Source: AV2 sp035637175
GTDB lineage: Bacteria; Verrucomicrobiota; Verrucomicrobiia; Limisphaerales; AV2
Direction: 5' to 3'
Assembly: GCA_035637175.1 (NCBI GenBank)
Contig: DASPXS010000262.1
Span: 1-21,545 of the forward strand
DNA length: 21,545 bases
The position numbers and the translations under genes were made by a program. A model generated the notes under the pieces. The model was given only the letters and a program-made list of their open reading frames with translations, was not told where the DNA came from and ran no database searches. Numbering within the stretch: position 1 is the first letter of the stretch; every line of letters begins with the position of its first letter. Positions 16,623 to 21,545 of this stretch are shown piece after piece.

Positions 16623-17729
16623 GTGCCACTGAAAAACACCACCACACCCCGCGTGTTCATCGCCGCCACCCGCCAAAACGACGGCAAAACCACCGCTTCC
16701 CTCGGGTTGCTGGCCGCCTTGCAAAGCGTCTATCCGCGCATCGGCTACATCAAGCCGGTCGGCCAGCGTTTCGTCGAGATCGAGGAGCAGAAGATTGATG
16801 AAGACACCGTCCTGATGGACCGCGTCTATCAACTCAACTGCCCCCTGGTGGACATGAGCCCGATCGCCGTCGAGCCGGACTTCACCCGGAAATATCTCGA
16901 GTCGTCCAACTACGACGTTTTGGTCAGGCGAATCCAGAACGCTTTCGACCGCGTTGCCTGGGAAAAGGACTTCGTGCTTTGCGAGGGCTCCGGTCACGCC
17001 GGCGTCGGCTCGGTCTTCGACCTGTCCAATGCCCGCGTCGCCAAGCTGCTCCGGGCCAAGGTCATCATCGTGACCCAGGGCGGCATCGGCAAACCGATCG
17101 ACGAGGTTTCCTTGAACCAGGCGCTGTTCGAAAAAGAAGGCGTCGAAGTCATCGGCGTCATCCTCAACAAAGTGTTGGGCAAAAAAATTGATTCGATCAC
17201 GGAATTTGCCCGCCGCGGCTTGAAACGCAAGGAACTGGATTTGCTCGGCGTCGTGCCGCACCAGCGGATTCTCTCTCAACCGACGATGGATTTGATCCGT
17301 GAAGAGTTGAACGCCGAAGCCCTTAACCAGTCCGACCAGTTTCACAACCCGGTCGAGGAGGTCCTCATCGGCGCGATGGGCGTGCAAAACGCCCTCCACC
17401 TCTTCAAAAAAGGCGTGCTCATCATCACGCCGGGCGACCGGGAGGACATCATCCTCGCGGTGGCCACCACCCTGTCCGGCGAGGACAACAGCGGGTTGGC
17501 CGGTATGGTCCTGACACGCAATCTCAAGCCAAGCCAGGTATCGCAAAAAGTCATCAGCAAAATGCCCTTCCCGGTTCTCTCGGTCGCCGACGACAGTTAC
17601 TACGTCGCTTCGATAGTCCACGATCTGAATGTCAAAACCCGGCCCGATGACACCCAGAAAATCGCGCTGATCCGCGACTTGATTGCGCAGCACGTGGATG
17701 TGAATAAAATCCTCAAAACGCTCCAATGA
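16623..17729 (+). CDS. BioD-like P-loop/DRTGG domain protein (regulatory half of a split phosphotransacetylase)
   Basis: 368-aa protein matching the N-terminal part of long Pta enzymes without the catalytic domain. The N-terminal BioD/CobQ-like domain has the P-loop ATRQNDGKTTASLGL (about 15-29) and the IGYIKPVGQRF strand. It continues with FVLCEGSGHAGVGSVFDLSNARVAKLL and VIGVILNKVLGKK. The DRTGG domain (about 240-345) carries VEEVLIGAMGVQNALHLF and ITPGDREDIILAVA. In long Pta this part mediates oligomerisation and metabolite control; a similar role with the adjacent pta product is inferred. I prefer GTG 16623, with AAGGA 7 nt upstream. An ATG at 16563 overlapping the pta stop codon as ATGA would add 20 poorly conserved residues and has no properly spaced ribosome-binding site. 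Confidence 0.85.
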   Translation: MPLKNTTTPRVFIAATRQNDGKTTASLGLLAALQSVYPRIGYIKPVGQRFVEIEEQKIDEDTVLMDRVYQLNCPLVDMSPIAVEPDFTRKYLESSNYDVLVRRIQNAFDRVAWEKDFVLCEGSGHAGVGSVFDLSNARVAKLLRAKVIIVTQGGIGKPIDEVSLNQALFEKEGVEVIGVILNKVLGKKIDSITEFARRGLKRKELDLLGVVPHQRILSQPTMDLIREELNAEALNQSDQFHNPVEEVLIGAMGVQNALHLFKKGVLIITPGDREDIILAVATTLSGEDNSGLAGMVLTRNLKPSQVSQKVISKMPFPVLSVADDSYYVASIVHDLNVKTRPDDTQKIALIRDLIAQHVDVNKILKTLQ

Positions 17730-17853
17730 GCTCGACCCATTCACTGCGGCATCGCCCTTTTCCTCTCCCCATCGGATGGCCGGAGGGCGGCCCAAGGCCG
17801 GGTCCAGAACAGGTCCGATGGCCCGCTTCCTGTCTCCGCCACCGCACACCGGC

Positions 17854-18960
17854 ATGACCCTGCCCTCCTCTTTCAACCCGGCGCTCCGCAATCTGCCGGT
17901 CTATCAACCGGGCCGGCCCATCGAAGAAGTCGCGCGTGAACTCGGATTGCCCCCGGAGGACTTCATCAAAATGGCGTCCAACGAAAACCCGCTCGGCCCC
18001 TCCCCCGCCGCGCTGGCCGCGATGAACAACGTCTTGCGCAATCTGCATCTCTACCCCGATGGCAGTGCCTTTTACCTGAAACAAAAACTCGCCCGAAAAC
18101 TCGGCGTCGAACCGGAGCAGCTCACCCTCGGCAACGGCTCGAACGAAATCATCGAGTTTGTCGGTCACGCTCTCATGCGGCCGGGCGTGGACGTCGTCGT
18201 CTCGCAATATTGCTTCGCGGTGTATCCCCTCGTCACGCATCTGTTTGGCGCGAACCTCGTCATCGTGCCGGCCAGACATTATGGCCACGACCTCCCCGCG
18301 ATGCTCCAGGCGGTCACTCCCAACACAAAAGTCCTGTTTGCGGCCAACCCCAACAATCCGACCGGCACGCTCGCGCCGCGCGCCGACGTCGTCCAGATCG
18401 TCGCCGAGATCCCGGACCACGTGTTGCTGGTGATGGACGAGGCTTACCTTGATTTTCTGGCAGATCCGGTCGATTTGCTGCCCCTCGTTCGCCACGGTTC
18501 GAAGCCGAACCTCCTGTTGATGCGGACGTTTTCCAAGATTTTCGGTCTGGCCGGCTTACGGCTGGGTTATGGCATCGGACATCCGGAACTGATCGCCGCG
18601 CTGGAAAAAATCCGCCAGCCATTCAACCTCAACTCTATCGCCCAGGCCGGCGCGCTGGCCGCGTTGGACGATCAGGAGCACCTGGCCCGCACCCGGGCCA
18701 ACAACGCGCTCGGCCTCGATTACTTGCAGAATTCGCTTCGCCAACTCGGCCTCGAATTCGTTCCCTCTCATGCCAACTTTGTCCTCGTCCGCGTCGGCAA
18801 CGGCCAGCGCGTTTTCGAGGATATGCAAAAACTGGGAGTCATCACGCGGCCGATGGGAGGCTACCACCTCCCGGAATGGATTCGCATCACCGTCGGCACG
18901 CCCGAACAAAACACCCGCTGCCTCGCGGCGCTGGAAAAGGCGATCGCTTCAACGCGCTGA
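17854..18960 (+). CDS. hisC: Histidinol-phosphate aminotransferase
   Basis: 368-aa PLP-dependent class I/II aminotransferase that makes L-histidinol phosphate from imidazole-acetol phosphate and glutamate in histidine synthesis. Some HisC paralogues also use aromatic substrates. The ASNENPLGPSP motif (41-51) and YPDGSAFYLKQKLA are typical. The cofactor site has NPNNPTGT (165-172), DEAYLDF (195-201), the Schiff-base Lys228 in RTFSKIFGLAGLRLGYG, and Arg236. The C-terminal HLPEWIRITVGTPEQN binds the substrate carboxylate. I chose ATG 17854 (MTLPSSFNPALRNLPVYQPG) because family homology begins there. In-frame ATGs at 17776 and 17818 would add Arg/Pro-rich sequence, and none of the three has a clear Shine-Dalgarno sequence. 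No other his genes are adjacent, so it could be a second, broad-specificity HisC. Confidence 0.9.
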   Translation: MTLPSSFNPALRNLPVYQPGRPIEEVARELGLPPEDFIKMASNENPLGPSPAALAAMNNVLRNLHLYPDGSAFYLKQKLARKLGVEPEQLTLGNGSNEIIEFVGHALMRPGVDVVVSQYCFAVYPLVTHLFGANLVIVPARHYGHDLPAMLQAVTPNTKVLFAANPNNPTGTLAPRADVVQIVAEIPDHVLLVMDEAYLDFLADPVDLLPLVRHGSKPNLLLMRTFSKIFGLAGLRLGYGIGHPELIAALEKIRQPFNLNSIAQAGALAALDDQEHLARTRANNALGLDYLQNSLRQLGLEFVPSHANFVLVRVGNGQRVFEDMQKLGVITRPMGGYHLPEWIRITVGTPEQNTRCLAALEKAIASTR

Positions 18961-18983
18961 CCGGGCGCAGATCGCATTGACAC

Positions 18984-19123
18984 CCGCGAATGAACACCCA
19001 TTCGCACTTTGCAACACGAATTTCACGGATTAACACCGATGAAATTTCACCCCGGACCAATTCGTGATAATTCGCGCAATCCGTATCCCAACAATATTCG
19101 TGTCCGTTCGTGTCCATTCGCGG
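18984..19123. repeat. 140-bp imperfect palindromic intergenic element
   Basis: The element is bounded by 14-nt inverted repeats, CCGCGAATGAACAC (18984-18997) and GTGTCCATTCGCGG (19110-19123), which match at 13 of 14 positions when one is reverse-complemented. Inside, variants of CACGAATT and CACGGATT recur in one half and ATTCGTG and AATCCGT in the other. Near the right end a 10-nt direct repeat occurs (ATTCGTGTCC, GTTCGTGTCC). It fills half of the 284-nt hisC-argA gap; the remainder (19124-19244) shows a small AACGGA/TCCGTT hairpin (19179-19197) and no gene. No transposase is encoded, so it is a non-autonomous or dispersed repeat. Confidence 0.7.
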
Positions 19124-19244
19124 TTGAACCAAAGCCGGGTTCCCGGAGTTCTAAAAATTGAAGTTGAATCCGACTGAAAACGGAATACTTATCCGTTGTT
19201 CGAAACCAACAGCGGCCCGGACGTCCTGATGAGAACGACCTAAC

Positions 19245-20525
19245 GTGAAACCGACCGACCTGCGCGGCATCCTGCAGTACATCCCCCGTTTTCGCGAGAA
19301 GACGTTCATCGTCAGCATCGATGGCGCCATCGTCACCGATGAAAATTTCGCCAACATCCTGCTCGACGTCGCGGTGCTCCGCTCGCTGAACATTCGAGTC
19401 GTGCTCACCCACGGCGCCTCCGCGCAAATCAAGGCGCTCGCCGAAGAATTGAAAGTCAAGCCATCCGACCTCGACGGCACGGGGGTGACCGACTCCGACA
19501 CCCTGAAGCTGGCGCTCACGGCCGCGAACCGCCTGACCCACGAAATTCTCGAGGGCCTTTCCGCCAACGACCTGCGCGCCGCCTGCACCAACGCCGTCAT
19601 TGCGCACCCGATGGGCATCCTTCACGGCGTGGACCATCTGTTCACCGGCCGGGTCGAGCGGGTCGATGTCGAACTGCTCCAAACCTTGCTGAACCAGGGC
19701 GTCGTCCCGGTCGTGCCGCCCCTCGGCTTCGATGGCGATGGCAAAACGTACCGCGTCAATTCCGACAGCGTGGCGCTGGAAGTCGCCAAGGCGCTCGGCG
19801 CGATCAAGTTGATTTATATCACCACGCAGGACGGCCTTGCCACGCAAGGCCAGCTCATCCGCCAGATGCTGGTGGGGGACCTGGATGCGATCCTGGCGGA
19901 TCACAAAGAACCCGTTCCGCCGCCGATGCTCTCCAAGGCGACCCACGCCTCGGCCGCGTGTCACGCCGGCGTGCAGCGTGTTCACATCATCAACGGGCGC
20001 GTGGACGAGGGTCTCCTGGCCGAGGTCTTCTCTAACGAAGGCATCGGCACTTTGATTTACGCCAACGAATATCAGCAGGTCCGCCGCGCGATGAAGAAAG
20101 ACATCCGCGCCATCCAGATGCTGACCAAGAAATCGGTCGAATCCGAGGAACTGGTCAAGCGCACCCGCGCCAGCATCGAGAAAAACATCGGCGACTTCTA
20201 CATTTTCGAGATCGACAAAAACCCGGTCGCCTGCGTGGCCTTGCACGTTTACCCGGAGCAGAACAAGGGCGAATTGGCCTGCCTCTACGTCAATCCCTTG
20301 CACGAAAACCAGGGAATCGGCCGCAAGCTGATTCAGTTTGCGGAGACCAAGGCGCGTGAACTGGGCCTGAACGAAGTGCTCGCGCTTTCCACCCAGGCGT
20401 TCACCTATTTCCAGTCCAAAGGGGGTTTTGTCGAAGGCACACCGGACGATTTGCCGCCCGCACGGCGGGAGAAATACGACCAGGGCGGCCGCAAATCGAA
20501 GGTGCTGGTGAAACGACTGAAATGA
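19245..20525 (+). CDS. argA: N-acetylglutamate synthase (ArgA-type, amino-acid kinase fold plus GNAT)
   Basis: 426-aa two-domain enzyme for the first step of arginine synthesis, acetyl-CoA plus glutamate to N-acetylglutamate. Residues 1 to about 285 form the amino-acid-kinase-like regulatory domain: FIVSIDGAIVTDENFANILLDVAVL, VVLTHGASAQIKAL and VPVVPPLGFDGDGKTYRVNSDSVALEVAKALGA. This domain normally binds arginine for feedback inhibition. The C-terminal GNAT domain (about 290-426) has GELACLYVNPLHENQGIGRKLIQFAE, with the acetyl-CoA-binding QGIGRK loop near residue 355. The start is GTG at 19245 (MKPTDLRGILQYIP). Only a weak GAGAA precedes it, and it lies 121 nt after the palindromic repeat. 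E. coli ArgA is about 440 aa, so length fits. Confidence 0.92.
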   Translation: MKPTDLRGILQYIPRFREKTFIVSIDGAIVTDENFANILLDVAVLRSLNIRVVLTHGASAQIKALAEELKVKPSDLDGTGVTDSDTLKLALTAANRLTHEILEGLSANDLRAACTNAVIAHPMGILHGVDHLFTGRVERVDVELLQTLLNQGVVPVVPPLGFDGDGKTYRVNSDSVALEVAKALGAIKLIYITTQDGLATQGQLIRQMLVGDLDAILADHKEPVPPPMLSKATHASAACHAGVQRVHIINGRVDEGLLAEVFSNEGIGTLIYANEYQQVRRAMKKDIRAIQMLTKKSVESEELVKRTRASIEKNIGDFYIFEIDKNPVACVALHVYPEQNKGELACLYVNPLHENQGIGRKLIQFAETKARELGLNEVLALSTQAFTYFQSKGGFVEGTPDDLPPARREKYDQGGRKSKVLVKRLK

Positions 20526-20569
20526 GCCGGCGTTGGGTTCGCTGGAAACGGACCGGGACCCCGGTGGCC

Positions 20570-21545
20570 CTACGGCCTGACGAGCCGGTAATAATGTGCC
20601 TGTGTGGACATCTTGACCGTCACTGTCACCTGGTCGCCGACTATCACGGACGCGTTCCTTTCCTCGCTCCAATTGACCGGCGGAACCAGATTGTCGGTCA
20701 CCTGTAGGATGAAATTCTCGGCGGCCACCGGCCACGAGAGGACCAGCTTGTTCAGCGAACGCTCCGAGCTGAGGAAAGGCGTGCCCACCACCGTTACCGC
20801 GAGCTGTGACGTCAGGTTCGTGCTGACTGGATCGGCATAGGGAGAGGTCACCACCACTTGGTTCGTAATTTCACCCAGCACTCGCGGAACAACCGTGATC
20901 GCCACGGTCGCGGTTTCACCCTCCGGCACCTCGCCAAAGTTGCAGGCCACGATTCCAAATTCGTTCGTACAACTGCCATGAGTTGCGGTGACCGACACGA
21001 AATCGACCGAGTCAGGCAGAGTGTCCGTCAACAACGTCTGCGGCACGGCGTATGGCGCGATGGGCGTCACGCGGATGGTGAAGGTGAGTTGGTCGTTCAC
21101 CAGGACGAGGGGCGCCGATGCCTGCTGTTGGAGGAAAAATTCCGCCAGAGGCTGTACGGTGGTGACCAGGGTCACCGCATTGTTTTCCGGGATCATGTCC
21201 ACAGTGTCGCTCGTCACACGGGCCTGGTTGGTGATGGCGCCGGGGTGATGGGGAACAACCGCCAGGTTCACCACCGCGTTTGTGCCGACGGCCAATTTGC
21301 CCAGCTTCACCCGCACGATGCCCCCGTTCGTGATCACCAACGCCGGGTTCTGCACCGGCACCAAACTCAGTCCCTCCGGCAACACGTCCTCCAGCCACAC
21401 CCCGGTCGCCTCGTTCGGCCCCTGGTTGCTCACCACCAGCGTGTAGGTCAACTCCTGGTCCACCAGCGCCAACGCCGGCGCTACGCTCCCGCTCAACACC
21501 AGGTCCGCGTCCAGCCGCACCGCGCTCACCGCGCTGGCCGTGTTG
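20570..21545 (-). CDS. DUF11-repeat surface/secreted protein (C-terminal part, runs off window)
   Basis: The last 324 residues of a larger protein; the frame is open through the window end, reading NTASAVSAVRLDADL, so the true start lies beyond. At least two DUF11-type beta-sandwich repeats are visible. One runs LDADLVLSGSVAPALALVDQELTYTLVVSNQGPNEATGVWLEDVLPEGL; the next begins PLVLVNDQLTFTIRVTPIAPYAVPQTLLTDTLPDSVDF. Each ends with a GEITNQVVVTS or GAITNQARVTS strand. The final roughly 65 residues (LNKLVLSWPVAAENFILQVT to HYYRLVRP) match a C-terminal module frequent in extracellular Verrucomicrobia proteins. Such proteins are thought to be surface adhesins or scaffolds; function here is unknown. 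It converges with argA, 44 nt apart, with no clear terminator between them. Confidence 0.85.
   Translation of the reverse strand, partial: NTASAVSAVRLDADLVLSGSVAPALALVDQELTYTLVVSNQGPNEATGVWLEDVLPEGLSLVPVQNPALVITNGGIVRVKLGKLAVGTNAVVNLAVVPHHPGAITNQARVTSDTVDMIPENNAVTLVTTVQPLAEFFLQQQASAPLVLVNDQLTFTIRVTPIAPYAVPQTLLTDTLPDSVDFVSVTATHGSCTNEFGIVACNFGEVPEGETATVAITVVPRVLGEITNQVVVTSPYADPVSTNLTSQLAVTVVGTPFLSSERSLNKLVLSWPVAAENFILQVTDNLVPPVNWSEERNASVIVGDQVTVTVKMSTQAHYYRLVRP

Noticed and set aside
17776..17853. N-terminal extension of HisC (MAGGRPKAGSRTGPMARF)
   Set aside because: It lies outside the family homology, is low in complexity, and neither upstream ATG has a ribosome-binding site; kept only as an alternative start.
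15190..17891. Long minus-strand frames (485 and 436 codons) opposite pta and the DRTGG gene
   Set aside because: The plus-strand frames encode recognisable families with intact motifs; the antisense products show only the His/Asp/Val/Gly bias of GC-rich complements.
18887..19132. 81-codon minus-strand frame containing RMDTNGHEY
   Set aside because: It lies within the intergenic palindromic repeat and overlaps the hisC 3' end; such TNGHE-type peptides are a known kind of spurious translation of dispersed repeats.
20526..20569. Terminator between convergent argA and the DUF11 gene (ACCGGGACCCCGGT palindrome)
   Set aside because: The stem has a very small loop and no T-run follows on either strand.

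Overview
The window comes from a GC-rich bacterial chromosome, most probably a member of the Verrucomicrobiota (Pedosphaera/Limisphaerales-like). This is inferred from several signs. The RNA polymerase beta subunit carries an FGRSQLSQFMDQ signature that resembles PVC-group sequences from memory. There is a secreted acetylxylan-esterase-type hydrolase, and a DUF11-repeat surface protein ending in the 'LSWP...ILQ...YYRL' C-terminal domain common in that phylum. Short intergenic repeats (an 8-bp GTTGAACC-type array and an 'ATTCGTGTCC' element) are also of a kind I associate with such genomes. No taxonomic marker was searched.

Region 1 (1-9494, all minus strand) is the core translation/transcription operon. 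Read in its direction it runs: promoter, tRNA-Thr(GGT), tuf, putative attenuating terminator, tRNA-Trp(CCA), tRNA-Ser(TGA), secE, nusG, rplK, rplA, rplJ, rplL, rpoB, and the first 160 codons of rpoC, which leaves the window. Spacers around rplL hold GC-rich hairpins, and the nusG-rplK spacer holds an 8-bp tandem repeat.

Region 2 (9555-14436, minus strand) holds a secreted tandem alpha/beta-hydrolase, accD (fatty-acid synthesis), comF (phosphoribosyltransferase-like competence/salvage protein) and a CPBP intramembrane protease. comF and the protease gene overlap by 4 nt.

Region 3 (14547-20525, plus strand) starts divergently with a small Ser/Thr-kinase-like gene that has altered VAIK and DFG motifs. 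A split phosphotransacetylase follows: the catalytic gene comes first, then the BioD-like/DRTGG regulatory part as a separate gene. Next are hisC and an ArgA-type N-acetylglutamate synthase. A 140-bp imperfect-palindrome element lies between hisC and argA.

Region 4 (20570-21545, minus strand) is the C-terminal part of a DUF11-repeat surface/secreted protein that runs off the window end.

No transposase, CRISPR array, phage gene or dedicated defence system is visible. The unusual material is mostly in gene architecture (split pta, atypical kinase, decayed second hydrolase domain), in the tRNA-embedded operon, and in the intergenic repeats. Several genes lack a Shine-Dalgarno sequence, and two have promoter-like boxes placed as for leaderless mRNAs.
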